A stretch of DNA of 64,000 nucleotides from Gemmatimonadaceae bacterium (GTDB taxonomy: Bacteria > Gemmatimonadota > Gemmatimonadetes > Gemmatimonadales > Gemmatimonadaceae): positions 186,001 to 250,000 of the forward strand of contig JABAQJ010000001.1 of assembly GCA_019186945.1 (NCBI GenBank), in the 5' to 3' direction. Positions 42,393 to 51,419 of the stretch are shown in pieces. Position numbers and translations under genes: made by a program. Every line of letters begins with the position of its first letter. Positions within the stretch are counted from its first letter, which is position 1. The notes below the pieces were generated by a model. The model searched no databases and was not told where the DNA came from. It worked only from the letters and a program-made list of their open reading frames with translations.

Positions 42393-43619
42393 ATGAAACG
42401 CGCACTCACTATTCTGGCAGTCGCCAGCCTGGCCGTTGCCGCACGGGTTTCCGCGCAGTCGACAATCGCGAGGCCGCAGCGACCCTATCGACCCGGCATC
42501 GAGGTGCTTCTCGCCGACTCGATGCACCTGGTTCAAGGCAAGCGCGTTGGTCTGATCACCAATCACTCCGGTGTGCTGCGCGATGGCCGATCCACGATCG
42601 ACGCGTTAGCTCGAGCACCTGGCGTGCGCCTGACGGCGCTGTTCGCACCAGAGCACGGGATTCGCGGCCAGGCCCACGCTGGCGAGAAGATCGCTACCAC
42701 GGTCGACTCGGCGACTGGCGTGACCGTCTACTCGCTGTACGGCGAGACACGTGTCCCCACCGAGGAGATGCTCGAGGATGTCGATGTCCTTTTGTACGAC
42801 ATACAGGATCTTGGTGCGCGCACGTACACGTTTCCATGGACGATGGCGCTTTCGGCGAATGCGGCGAAGCGACCGTTCATCGTACTGGATCGCCCGAACC
42901 CGATCCGCGCCGATCGGGTGGAAGGCGGTGTACTCGAGCCGGCATTCCGCTCATTCGTGGGGCAGTATCCCGTGGCGATGCGCTATGGCATGACGCCCGG
43001 CGAGTTGTTGTTGTATCTGGCAGGAACCGGTCAGGTGAGCGCCGATGTGAAGGTCGTGCCAATGGACGGCTACCGTCGCGACATGTGGTGGAGCGACACC
43101 GGTTGGCCATGGGCGAATCCGTCGCCGAATATTCGCTCGCCCGATGCCGCCCTTCTTTACACGGGCACCGTGCTCTTCGAGGGCACCAACGTTTCGGAAG
43201 GGCGTGGCACACCTATGCCGTTCCAGCTCATCGGGGCTTCCTGGCTTGGCGACGCCGGTCAGATCGCGCGCGAGCTGAACGCGAAACGCCTTGCCGGTGT
43301 CGTGTTCGACTCGACACTGATCACGATGGAGAAAGGATTCAAGTTCCCCGAACAACGGATCCCGATGATCGTCGTGACGGTGTCCGATCGGGATATCGTT
43401 CGACCGCATGTGGTCGGATTGCACCTGCTTCGGGCGATTTACGCGCGGCATCCAAGGGACTTCGGGTGGCGTAATACTGCCATCGATCGTCTCGCGGGCT
43501 CCGATCGTCTGCGCGCCGCAGTGGAGCGGGAAGGAGGGATCGAGGCGCTCATTCCCGTACTCGACAGGGAATCGGCCGAGTTTGCGAAACGGATCGCACC
43601 GTACCTGCTGTATCGCTGA
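42393..43619 (+). CDS. namZ: exo-beta-N-acetylmuramidase (DUF1343)
   Basis: NamZ-family enzymes remove terminal MurNAc from peptidoglycan fragments for cell-wall recycling. 408 residues from ATG 42393, with a signal peptide (cleaved after RVSAQ). Family landmarks are GLITNHSGV, LFAPEHGIRG, SLYGETRVPT, LLYDIQDLGARTYTF, VLDRPNPI and VLFEGTNVSEGRGT. The signal peptide predicts periplasmic or outside action. It is divergent from mtgA. The open frame continues upstream through the mtgA region but has no leader there. Confidence 0.9.
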   Translation: MKRALTILAVASLAVAARVSAQSTIARPQRPYRPGIEVLLADSMHLVQGKRVGLITNHSGVLRDGRSTIDALARAPGVRLTALFAPEHGIRGQAHAGEKIATTVDSATGVTVYSLYGETRVPTEEMLEDVDVLLYDIQDLGARTYTFPWTMALSANAAKRPFIVLDRPNPIRADRVEGGVLEPAFRSFVGQYPVAMRYGMTPGELLLYLAGTGQVSADVKVVPMDGYRRDMWWSDTGWPWANPSPNIRSPDAALLYTGTVLFEGTNVSEGRGTPMPFQLIGASWLGDAGQIARELNAKRLAGVVFDSTLITMEKGFKFPEQRIPMIVVTVSDRDIVRPHVVGLHLLRAIYARHPRDFGWRNTAIDRLAGSDRLRAAVEREGGIEALIPVLDRESAEFAKRIAPYLLYR

Positions 43620-43681
43620 GTAAACGCGCCTCGTGCGGGGCGTGACGGTGCCCGCCGAAACCCCATGTTCCGGAGCGCCGT

Positions 43682-43687
43682 AGGAGG
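43682..43687 (+). promoter_or_regulatory. Shine-Dalgarno AGGAGG before the first MacB-type permease
   Basis: A perfect AGGAGG followed by four bases and the ATG at 43692. It favours that start over an in-frame ATG nine codons upstream (43665), which would place the motif inside the coding region. Confidence 0.65.
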
Positions 43688-43691
43688 GGCC

Positions 43692-44933
43692 ATGCCGCTC
43701 CTCGAGGCCGTCCGACTGGCCGTCTCACAGATCCGCGTACAGAAGCTCAAGAGCTTCTTCACGCTGCTTGGCGTGTCGATCGGCGTGATGTTTCTGATCG
43801 CCGTAGTGTCGATCGTGCAGGGGATGGGACGGTACATGGAGGATGATCTCGTCGGCAAGATCATCACGAAGGGCACGTTCGAGGTCAGGCGTCGCCCGAA
43901 CATCAACATGGGCGATGTCGATGAGTCAGTATGGCGCGAGTACGCCACGCGTCCCAGGGTGACCGAGGACGACATCGAGCCAGTCACTTCCGCGCTCGCG
44001 CCCGGAGCCCGTTGGGCGATAATCAGCTCGGACGCCGTGACCGTGGAGTCGCGTTATGCGCGCCCTCGCAAGCCGTATCTGAACGCAGTCAGCGAGCAAT
44101 GGATGGGGATCAAGAATCTGGGCGTGGTCGAAGGTCGGATGATCTCGCCGCAGGAATACGACATGGGCTCGCACGTCGTGATCATCGGACAAGACGTGAA
44201 GTCGCATTTCTTTCCCGGGATCAACCCGATCGGACGCGAGCTGAAGATCGCGGACCTGCCGTACACGGTGGTGGGCGTGGCGGAGAAACAGGGGAGCGCC
44301 TTCGGGATCTCGATGGACAGCTTTCTGATCGTGCCGTACAGGTCTCCCGCGCATCGTCTGGTAAATCGTTTCAAGGTGATCGATGCGGTCGTTGTGCAGT
44401 CGTCGACCGAAGTCGCGATGCGCGCCGACATGGAGAGTGTGCGCCAGGCGATGCGGCAGCAGCGTAAGCTGCGACCGAGCCAGAAGGACAACTTCGTGCT
44501 CGAGACGTCGGACTCGGCACTCGAGTTCTGGCGGAAGATCCAGGGCCTGCTCGTGTGGGCAGGGATCGCTCTGCCGGCGATCGGGCTGGTTGTCGGTGCG
44601 ATCGTGATCATGAACATCATGCTGGTCGCCGTGGCCGAGCGGACGCGGGAGATCGGTGTACGCAAGGCGTTAGGCGCGCGTCGGCGGGATATTCTGTCGC
44701 AGTTCATCGTGGAGTCGATCGTGCTGGCGATCGTCGGATCGATCCTGGGGATTCTCGCCGGGACTGGCCTGGCCAAGCTGATCTCCGCTGTCTCGCCGCT
44801 GCCGGCAGAGGTCGCACTGTGGTCGGTGATCGTTGCAGTCGCCGTCGGAGCTGGCGTGGGCGTTGTCGCCGGCGTGTATCCCGCAAGCCGGGCGTCGCGG
44901 CTGGACCCCGTCGTCGCGCTGCGACAGGAGTAG
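43692..44933 (+). CDS. MacB-type ABC transporter permease (first of pair)
   Basis: 413 residues from ATG 43692. Layout of the FtsX/MacB family: a helix at about 20-42 after a basic amphipathic N-terminus (QIRVQKLKSFFTLLGVSIGV), a periplasmic MacB core domain of some 240 residues, and three C-terminal helices. The hallmark ERTREIGVRKALGARRRDI sits between helices 2 and 3, and the closing ASRASRLDPVVALR is present. These are mechanotransmission permeases used for lipoprotein, peptide or drug efflux with a separate ATPase. No ATPase or membrane-fusion gene is adjacent. Confidence 0.88.
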   Translation: MPLLEAVRLAVSQIRVQKLKSFFTLLGVSIGVMFLIAVVSIVQGMGRYMEDDLVGKIITKGTFEVRRRPNINMGDVDESVWREYATRPRVTEDDIEPVTSALAPGARWAIISSDAVTVESRYARPRKPYLNAVSEQWMGIKNLGVVEGRMISPQEYDMGSHVVIIGQDVKSHFFPGINPIGRELKIADLPYTVVGVAEKQGSAFGISMDSFLIVPYRSPAHRLVNRFKVIDAVVVQSSTEVAMRADMESVRQAMRQQRKLRPSQKDNFVLETSDSALEFWRKIQGLLVWAGIALPAIGLVVGAIVIMNIMLVAVAERTREIGVRKALGARRRDILSQFIVESIVLAIVGSILGILAGTGLAKLISAVSPLPAEVALWSVIVAVAVGAGVGVVAGVYPASRASRLDPVVALRQE

Positions 44934-44936
44934 GGA

Positions 44937-46184
44937 ATGCGGTTCTACTCCGGCCTTTCCTCGCTGCTCGAAGGGATCCTGATCGCCATCGATGCACTGC
45001 GCGCCAACAAGGTGCGTGCGGCGCTGACGATCCTCGGCATCGCGATCGGCGTGTTTGTTGTCGTGGTGATGTCCTCCGCGATCCACGGCATCAACGCCGG
45101 GGTGGCTCAGGAGTTCGAACAGGCCGGTCCGACCACGTTCTTCGTCAATCGTTTCCCGATCTCGCTCGAGGCATGCAGCGACGCGGACGACACGAGCTGC
45201 AAGTGGCGCAACAACCCACCGTTGAGGCTGGCGGAAGCAGCGGCGATCGGTCGCCTGCCATCGGTGAAGGGGATCACCATCGCGACAGGGGCAAGCGCGT
45301 CGGTCAAGTACTTCGATCGGTCGCTGACGCTCCAGGTTGCCTCGCTGACGGCCAACTGGCCGGAGGTGAACGGCGGGGACATCGTGCAGGGACGAAACTT
45401 CACCGCCGCCGAGGAAACAAGCGCGGCGCGCGTCGTAGTGATAAACGAAGTGCTGGCCGAACGACTTTTCGGTGAGTCCGATCCGCTGGGGAAGGTGATC
45501 ACGCTCAACCGGAACCCTTTCGAAGTCATCGGCCTCTACAAGGAGGCCGGTGGCTTCCTTGGCACGCCGCGGCCGCGTGCTGCCGTGCCGATCACGACCG
45601 GGCGGCGTTACCTCAACGCATGGCTCGACGGGCTCGAGTTCACCGTGCGTCCACGCGCTGGCTATGATCGGGATGAAGCGATCGACGAGGTGACGGCAGT
45701 GATCCGCGGCGCGCGTGGCATGCATCCGGCGCAGGACAACAACTTCGCGATCATCACCCAGGACAAGCTGTTCGAAACGTGGGGAAAAATGACCAGCGTA
45801 TTCTTCCTGGTGATGTTCGCGCTTTCCGCCGTCGGGCTGATCGTCGGTGGTGTTGGCGTGGTTGCAATAATGATGATCAGTGTGACGGAACGAACGCGAG
45901 AGATCGGTGTCCGCAAGGCGTTAGGGGCCACGCGTCGGGTGATCCTCTGGCAGTTCCTGGTGGAGGCAGCGACTCTCACAGCTGTCGGAGCCGTCTGCGG
46001 ACTCCTCGCCGGATGGTTCGTGGCCCTGCTGGTGCGCAGCGCGACGCCGATCCAGGCGTCGATCCCACCGCTGGCGATCGTCGCTGCCCTGGCGGCTTCG
46101 TGCCTGACGGGAATCCTGTTCGGTATCGTCCCAGCCAGTCGCGCAGCTCGGCTCGACCCGATCGTGGCGCTTCGCTACGAATAG
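44937..46184 (+). CDS. MacB-type ABC transporter permease (second of pair)
   Basis: 415 residues with the same four-helix plus periplasmic-core layout as the gene three bases upstream. The start is NKVRAALTILGIAIGVFVVVV, and the C-terminal part has ERTREIGVRKALGATRRVI and ASRAARLDPIVALR. The periplasmic domain differs clearly between the two, with a Cys pair here near residues 79-88 (ACSDADDTSC, probably a disulphide). The two probably form a heterodimer, needing an ATPase encoded elsewhere. It converges on the EAL-HDOD gene with only seven bases between stop codons. Confidence 0.88.
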   Translation: MRFYSGLSSLLEGILIAIDALRANKVRAALTILGIAIGVFVVVVMSSAIHGINAGVAQEFEQAGPTTFFVNRFPISLEACSDADDTSCKWRNNPPLRLAEAAAIGRLPSVKGITIATGASASVKYFDRSLTLQVASLTANWPEVNGGDIVQGRNFTAAEETSAARVVVINEVLAERLFGESDPLGKVITLNRNPFEVIGLYKEAGGFLGTPRPRAAVPITTGRRYLNAWLDGLEFTVRPRAGYDRDEAIDEVTAVIRGARGMHPAQDNNFAIITQDKLFETWGKMTSVFFLVMFALSAVGLIVGGVGVVAIMMISVTERTREIGVRKALGATRRVILWQFLVEAATLTAVGAVCGLLAGWFVALLVRSATPIQASIPPLAIVAALAASCLTGILFGIVPASRAARLDPIVALRYE

Positions 46185-46191
46185 CTGTGCG

Positions 46192-47469
46192 CTAACCGGC
46201 CTTCGGCAGCCGGGTCTTCGGGGTCGGTATCTGTTCTTCCGCCCATCGCAGGGATTCCGCGTACAACTCCGCCAGCTGGTCAGCCGGTATGCCAGCCGCA
46301 ATCGACTGCTCCGCCGCCAGCTCCCACATCCCCAGTTCGTACGACTCGATCACCTGCAACAAGTCGGAGTAGATCCCCTCACGGTCGAGGAGCGCCGAAC
46401 GAACCTCCTCGGCCAGGTTCACACGATCGAGCACGTCGCGCAGGGGCATGCGAAAAACCGCGTCGAGGAGCGAGAACAGGCCGACGAGGAACGCGGCCCC
46501 CGAGTCCTTGCGAGGCCCGAACCGGGCCAACGCCTCGGCCAGATGGGCGCGCTGCACCGCTTGGCGAATCAGTTCGTCGTCCACACCGGACTTGCCGGTC
46601 CGCGCCGTGTACGATGCCAGGGCCAGCCAGCGGACAAGATTGTTTCGTCCGACCAGACGCAGCGCGTGCAGGATGGACGAAATACCCTGGCCGCCGATTG
46701 CAGCCGAGTTCACGATGCGGAGTAACTGGAAGGTGATGCCCGGATCGCCGCTGACCACGCGCTCCAGCTCCCGTTCGGACGTGTTCGCGTCCCGGGATAG
46801 GGCAAGGAGGCGGATCGCTGTCGCAGTCGAGGTCGGTATCTCCGCCTGCGGCAACGATTCCGGTCTGCTGAAGTGGGAGCCTTGGAAAGCTTCGAAGCCC
46901 ATCGTTACACAGTCGCTGTGCGCACTGGAGTCCAGCACATGGTCTGCGATCGCCGACTTCCCCTGACGCTTTAGTGCCGCCACGAGCTGCCTGAGCACTG
47001 CAGGATCGTAGCTGCGGAGGTCCAGACGCACCCATTTCGCTTGGGCCAGCAGCGGCAACACCGGACTCCCCGCTCCGGTCGGCAGCCTGAAGTCATCCAG
47101 CCCCAGAACGACGCCGGTTGCTGTCAGCTCCGATAGCGACTTCAGCACTTCCTCGTCCGGCTGGAGGTCGGGAGGAAGGAGCACCACCACGGTACGCGGA
47201 TCCGGGGCCTTGCAGACGCCAGCCAGCAACTGCTCGCGGGTCACGCGCACGAAAGCAGGAAGCCCGGAGCGGAAGATGTCATACGATCCGCTCAGGTAGC
47301 TGCGGGCGAAGGGATCGCTGCCGTCTTCCGGGTCGCGAAACCGAAGCTCATAACCGATCGCTGCTTCCTTTCGATCGAAAATCGGTTGGCGTACGAGGCC
47401 GAAACTGGACATGGGCGCGGTTGGAAACTCCGGACTCGGATGAGTATCGACCGGCGTGGCCCGCGACAT
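46192..47469 (-). CDS. EAL-like/HDOD signalling protein (YuxH type)
   Basis: 425 residues from ATG 47469; an ATG at 47412 is another possible start. The N-terminal half is a degenerate EAL domain: VRQPIFDRKEAAIGYELRFR, GLDDFRLP and GFEAFQGSHFSRPE are recognisable. Several metal-binding acidic residues of active c-di-GMP phosphodiesterases are missing, so it is probably a non-catalytic scaffold. The C-terminal half is an HDOD domain (VSGDPGITFQLLRIVNSAAIG, ILHALRLVGRNNLVRWLAL). Such proteins act in c-di-GMP-related or motility signalling. It diverges from a PAS-domain gene. Confidence 0.85.
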   Translation of the reverse strand: MSRATPVDTHPSPEFPTAPMSSFGLVRQPIFDRKEAAIGYELRFRDPEDGSDPFARSYLSGSYDIFRSGLPAFVRVTREQLLAGVCKAPDPRTVVVLLPPDLQPDEEVLKSLSELTATGVVLGLDDFRLPTGAGSPVLPLLAQAKWVRLDLRSYDPAVLRQLVAALKRQGKSAIADHVLDSSAHSDCVTMGFEAFQGSHFSRPESLPQAEIPTSTATAIRLLALSRDANTSERELERVVSGDPGITFQLLRIVNSAAIGGQGISSILHALRLVGRNNLVRWLALASYTARTGKSGVDDELIRQAVQRAHLAEALARFGPRKDSGAAFLVGLFSLLDAVFRMPLRDVLDRVNLAEEVRSALLDREGIYSDLLQVIESYELGMWELAAEQSIAAGIPADQLAELYAESLRWAEEQIPTPKTRLPKAG

Positions 47470-47570
47470 GAGGGAGCAGCCACGTTTCCGTTTTCCGCTC
47501 CGGGCGTCTTGATCTGAGAAGAGGGGCCCGTGGCCCCACAACGGTTCACTCGCTCGATCCGGCACATCCC

Positions 47571-48386
47571 GTGTTACCAGGTCCATTCTTGATGCTGGGA
47601 GTCGCTGGGGCAGCACTTCTGACGACGTCCGCGATCATCTGGGAATGCCGAAGGCGCGCCAATCGGGCAGGCGCGTCGGCGGCAGCGACTCCGAGGCGCT
47701 CAGGCGCTGCCAGAGACGAAGCACTGCGGGCTCGCTCGTTGGCGCTGGACGCCATCAGCGAGGCAGTCCTCATCGTTCACGAAGACGGCCGGATTCTGGA
47801 CTGCAACAGTGCCGCGCTCACGCTGTTCGGTCGGCACCGACAGAATATCGAGCGCGAGTTCGCTCCCTCGCTCCGGACCCTTGGCGCCGACAGCGCACCG
47901 GCGTACCAGTCAGCGAGAGACCGTGGCGTGTGGTCGGGCGAATCCACCGCCCGTCTGCCCGATGGGAGTAGCAGGCTCTGCCTCACGCGAATCGTGCCGA
48001 TCCACGATCGTTCGGGAGGGTTAGCCGTGTACTGCGAGTCATATCGCGACGTGGTGAGCGAAAGGCTGGTGAGTCAGGATCTGCGTGACCGTCTCTTCGG
48101 CGTTCAGGTGTTCGGCGACCTGCGATCGGAGACGCCGGCACCGCATGCGTCTCTCGCACGACTCGGCGCGGTGTTTCGAGACTTGGAGAGTCTGCTCCAT
48201 CGTTACGAGCAGGTGGTCGAAGCCTTGTCCGACCAGGACTTGGCCGAACCACTGGCGGGGCTCGTCAGCGAACTTCGTGATGGGCACGACAGCGACGACG
48301 CCAGGAGTCTGCAGGCGGAGATACCTGCGCTGCTCGCCAGCCTGCGCGCAAGGATGACGAGACGAGAGACCGCGCATAGGAGCTAG
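47571..48386 (+). CDS. membrane-anchored PAS-domain protein without output domain
   Basis: 271 residues from a GTG at 47571; an ATG at 47592 gives a slightly shorter form. An N-terminal helix (about 5-25) is followed by a linker and a PAS fold (about 58-165: LDAISEAVLIVHEDGRILDCNSAALTL, in two parts, ending IPIHDRSGGLAVYCESYRDV). A C-terminal helical region of about 100 residues has no histidine-kinase, GGDEF or methyl-accepting signature. It may sense a ligand or redox state and signal through protein contact. Head-to-head arrangement with the EAL-HDOD gene suggests they work in one circuit. A GGGGCC-CGT-GGCCCC hairpin (47523-47537) lies between them. Confidence 0.75.
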   Translation: MLPGPFLMLGVAGAALLTTSAIIWECRRRANRAGASAAATPRRSGAARDEALRARSLALDAISEAVLIVHEDGRILDCNSAALTLFGRHRQNIEREFAPSLRTLGADSAPAYQSARDRGVWSGESTARLPDGSSRLCLTRIVPIHDRSGGLAVYCESYRDVVSERLVSQDLRDRLFGVQVFGDLRSETPAPHASLARLGAVFRDLESLLHRYEQVVEALSDQDLAEPLAGLVSELRDGHDSDDARSLQAEIPALLASLRARMTRRETAHRS

Positions 48387-48536
48387 GCGAGCTGGGCTGT
48401 ACGCTCCGCACGCGCGTGACGCCGCAGTCGTACAGTTGTGCAGTGTCGCCGCGACCTGACGGATGCTGAGATTACGGGCACGTGATAGGTTGCGCCGCGG
48501 ATCGCGACCGTCCACCAACCTCAAGCCAGAGATCTC

Positions 48537-50237
48537 GTGCTAATACCGCTTCCTGAGTCGCCCGAGGCGCTCGCCAACGCATCGTGGCCGGACATCGCGG
48601 GGTTCTACGAGACCCTGGCGACGATCGAAGTCGCTCCGGAGCAGGTGGCGGCGTGGGTTGCTACGTGGTCCCGTCTCGAGGAACTCGTCGAGGAGGCCGG
48701 AACGCTGGCCATTATCGCCTACACCTGCGACACTGCGAACGAAGCGAAGGAAAGCGCCAACCTTCGCTGGACCGCAGAGATCTTCCCCAAGGCTCAGGAG
48801 CAACAGGTGCGCCTGGCACGGCGGCTGCTCGACTTCGGCTACACGCAGCCCGGGCTCGAGCCCACGCTCAGAAACTTCCGGACCGACATTGAGATTTTCC
48901 GCGAGGAGAACGTGGCGATCTTCTCGCAGCTCGAGGAACTGACGACGGCGTACCAGAAGATCGCGGGTGGGCTCACCGTCGACTGGGAGGGGAAGCAGGT
49001 CACCGTGCCGCAGCTGCAACCGTTTCTGAAGGATCCGGATCGGGGGGTGCGCGAGCGCGCGTTCCGCGCGGGTTCGACCGCGTACCTCGACCGGAAGGAC
49101 GAGTTGTCGACGCTGTTCGACAAGATGTACGCGTTGCGTCAGCGTGTGGCGCGGAATGCGGGGTTTCCCGACTTCCAGGGATACGCCTTCAAGGCCAAGC
49201 ATCGTGTCGACTACTCGCCGGAGGACGTTGCCGCGTTCCACGACTCTGTGGAGGCGGCCGTCACGCCGGCGCTGGAACGGATGATGTCGTACCGCCGGCA
49301 GCGGCTGGGCGTGGATGTGCTGCGGCCATGGGATACGCAGATCGAGCTGGATGCGACGGGGCCAGTGAAGCCCTTCAGTGATCTCCCCGGTCTTGTCGAA
49401 CCGGCGAAGCGGATATTCGATGCGCTCGATCCCGAACTTGGCGCGCAGTTTCGGCGGATGGCGGACGAGGGGCTTCTGGACCTGGAGAGCAGGCCGGGAA
49501 AGGCGCCCGGGGGCTACTGTACGAAACTGGCCTTCCGTGGCGTGCCATTCATCTTCATGAATGCAGTTGGGGTGCCCGACGACGTGAACACCCTGGTGCA
49601 CGAGGCCGGCCATTCGTTCCACGATTTTGCGTCGCACCGCCAGCCGCTAGTCTGGCAGCGGAGTGTCGGCCACGAGGCGGCGGAACTGGCATCCATGAGC
49701 ATGGAGCTTCTGGTGACGCCGCATCTGGCACGGCCGGTCGGTTACTACTCGGCGGCGGAGGCACGCGTGGCGCGGATCGAGCAGTTGGAGGACATCCTCG
49801 CCAGCCTTGCGCACATCGCCAGCGTGGACGCGTTTCAGCGATGGATCTATACGAGCGGGGAGGGACACGATGGTGCGGCGCGCGATGCGGCGTGGCTTCG
49901 AATCCGTGGTCGTTTCGAGCGCGGCATTGACTGGACGGGGATCGAGGCCGAACGGATCATCAGGTGGTATCGACAGCTGCACATCTTTGAATACCCGTTC
50001 TATTACATCGAGTACGGAATTGCGCAGCTGGGCGCCCTTCAAGTCTGGCGCGCGAGCCGGCAGGATCCACGGAACGCCATCGATCGATACCGCCGCGCGT
50101 TGGCGTTAGGCGGGACAACTTCCCTTCCCGAGATCTACCGAACGGCCGGCGTCCGCCTGATCTTCGATGAGGCAGGCATGCGGGAGTTGGTCGATCTGGT
50201 GGAAGCCGGCGTGTGGGAGCTCCGGGCGACGGCCTGA
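48537..50237 (+). CDS. oligoendopeptidase F-type M3 metallopeptidase
   Basis: Cytoplasmic zinc endopeptidase for short peptides, 566 residues, no signal peptide. Zinc site HEAGHSFHDF near residue 362, with the third-ligand Glu in HEAAELASMSMELL. N-terminal helical region and the family pattern LFDKMYALRQRVARNAGFPDFQGYAF agree with PepF. The C-terminal FEYPFYYIEYGIAQLGALQVW is the conserved tyrosine-rich wall of the active site. The start is GTG at 48537, following a 150-base gap. It would finish digestion of peptides released by the exported peptidases in the same region. Confidence 0.92.
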   Translation: MLIPLPESPEALANASWPDIAGFYETLATIEVAPEQVAAWVATWSRLEELVEEAGTLAIIAYTCDTANEAKESANLRWTAEIFPKAQEQQVRLARRLLDFGYTQPGLEPTLRNFRTDIEIFREENVAIFSQLEELTTAYQKIAGGLTVDWEGKQVTVPQLQPFLKDPDRGVRERAFRAGSTAYLDRKDELSTLFDKMYALRQRVARNAGFPDFQGYAFKAKHRVDYSPEDVAAFHDSVEAAVTPALERMMSYRRQRLGVDVLRPWDTQIELDATGPVKPFSDLPGLVEPAKRIFDALDPELGAQFRRMADEGLLDLESRPGKAPGGYCTKLAFRGVPFIFMNAVGVPDDVNTLVHEAGHSFHDFASHRQPLVWQRSVGHEAAELASMSMELLVTPHLARPVGYYSAAEARVARIEQLEDILASLAHIASVDAFQRWIYTSGEGHDGAARDAAWLRIRGRFERGIDWTGIEAERIIRWYRQLHIFEYPFYYIEYGIAQLGALQVWRASRQDPRNAIDRYRRALALGGTTSLPEIYRTAGVRLIFDEAGMRELVDLVEAGVWELRATA

Positions 50238-50321
50238 GAGCCCATCAGGATCCGGTCCAGACCCCGCAGCTTTCCAGCGACGACCGAGGAGGACTGTCAC
50301 GGGCTTTCGTCGTGCGACCGG

Positions 50322-50825
50322 TTACGCCGGTCTGGCGGAGTCGAGCTGGGCCGGCGGCACGGCCCCCACGCTCTTAGCGTCACCGACTACCCCGCGTCTG
50401 TGGTAGTCGATCTGACCGAGGTGATAGGTCAGATGAGTGGCGAGGTGGATCAGGAAGTCAGCCGTACTGAAACGATGATGCGCGACCGGGGATGGGAAGT
50501 CCGCAGCCAGCTGCTCGTCGGTCAGACGCGGCAAGGCTTCGCTGACGTCGCGCTTGGCGGCATCGATCGCGCGCAGAAGGTCGGCGCGGGATGCGCCGCG
50601 AGTTGCGAACTCCGCGTCACGGTCACGGACGTACCCCGTGTGCCCCAGCTCGGCGCCAATGTAGTGCCGCAGGTTTCCGGACAGATGCAACACGAGAGTT
50701 CCAGCCGAGTTGGGGATCGACGGGATCGTCTTCCAGAGCGAAGCGTCGTCCGGATACGCTTCTACTTCGCGTCGCAGGGCACGCAGGTCCCGCAGCAGGA
50801 TCGTGGTGAGATACCGGGTGAACAT
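50322..50825 (-). CDS. DinB-like four-helix metal-binding protein
   Basis: 167 residues from ATG 50825. The DinB/YfiT-like bundle is marked by His residues in TLVLHLSGNLRHYIGAEL and HLATHLTYHLGQIDYHRR, the usual three-His metal site on helices. The family includes mycothiol- or bacillithiol-dependent S-transferases and proteins of unknown role, so function is open. The reading frame continues upstream across the start of the neighbouring plus-strand gene, but a leader-free DinB start at MFTRYLTTILLRDL is the sensible one. Convergent with the PepF gene. Confidence 0.82.
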   Translation of the reverse strand: MFTRYLTTILLRDLRALRREVEAYPDDASLWKTIPSIPNSAGTLVLHLSGNLRHYIGAELGHTGYVRDRDAEFATRGASRADLLRAIDAAKRDVSEALPRLTDEQLAADFPSPVAHHRFSTADFLIHLATHLTYHLGQIDYHRRGVVGDAKSVGAVPPAQLDSARPA

Positions 50826-50916
50826 GAGCGGTCCTAACGAGTTCGAGAACGACGTCAGTGCGTTTCGCGAGCCCCGGTGGCTTGCGCCGGACGATGGCGA
50901 TCGGCAAAGGTACAGC

Positions 50917-51411
50917 ATGTCCATGCGGTACGTGAAACGATGGTCTCGACGGGTTTCCCTCGGATGCGCGCTGAGTGCGCTGGTGCAAGGGCAAGCGGTT
51001 TGGGCGCAGCAGACGAAGGAGCCTGATGGCCTGAAGGTGACGGCACAGGTGGCAGCCGGGACCGTCATGGCTCCTGTGGCGTTCGTTGTGGGCGGCCTGA
51101 CGACCAAGTGGGTGGCTCGACACCTCGGGGCCACCGAGGCGCGAGAGCGGAGTCTGGCGTACGTCGGCGCCTGGATCCTGGCCGGCGCCGCAACGGCGGC
51201 GGCACCGGCGCTCCTGGAGAAGGGCGGCTATTTCATGGCGTCGGCAGCGGGTGCCGCCATCGGTGGGAGCGTGGCCGCAGTGATGGTAGCGGGTGGTCGC
51301 GCTCTGTTCCGGAACGACGATCGTTGTGGCGTTTTTTGCACCGCTTGGGGGCTGGCGACGTTCGCGGTGCCGGCGACCGGGGCGGCCGTCGTCTACAACC
51401 GATCACGCTAG
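50917..51411 (+). CDS. small exported glycine/alanine-rich membrane protein
   Basis: 164 residues starting MSMRYVKRW (ATG 50917, or 50923). An N-terminal signal-like segment (cleavage near AVWAQQ) is followed by two or three Ala/Gly/Val-rich hydrophobic stretches at about 44-62, 81-101 and 103-125. These look like membrane-inserted hairpins with GxxxG-type packing. A lone CGVFC pair near residue 140 could form a disulphide. I do not recognise the family. Eight bases separate it from the DUF6982-like gene, so they are probably co-transcribed. Confidence 0.6.
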   Translation: MSMRYVKRWSRRVSLGCALSALVQGQAVWAQQTKEPDGLKVTAQVAAGTVMAPVAFVVGGLTTKWVARHLGATEARERSLAYVGAWILAGAATAAAPALLEKGGYFMASAAGAAIGGSVAAVMVAGGRALFRNDDRCGVFCTAWGLATFAVPATGAAVVYNRSR

Positions 51412-51419
51412 ACGCCGCG

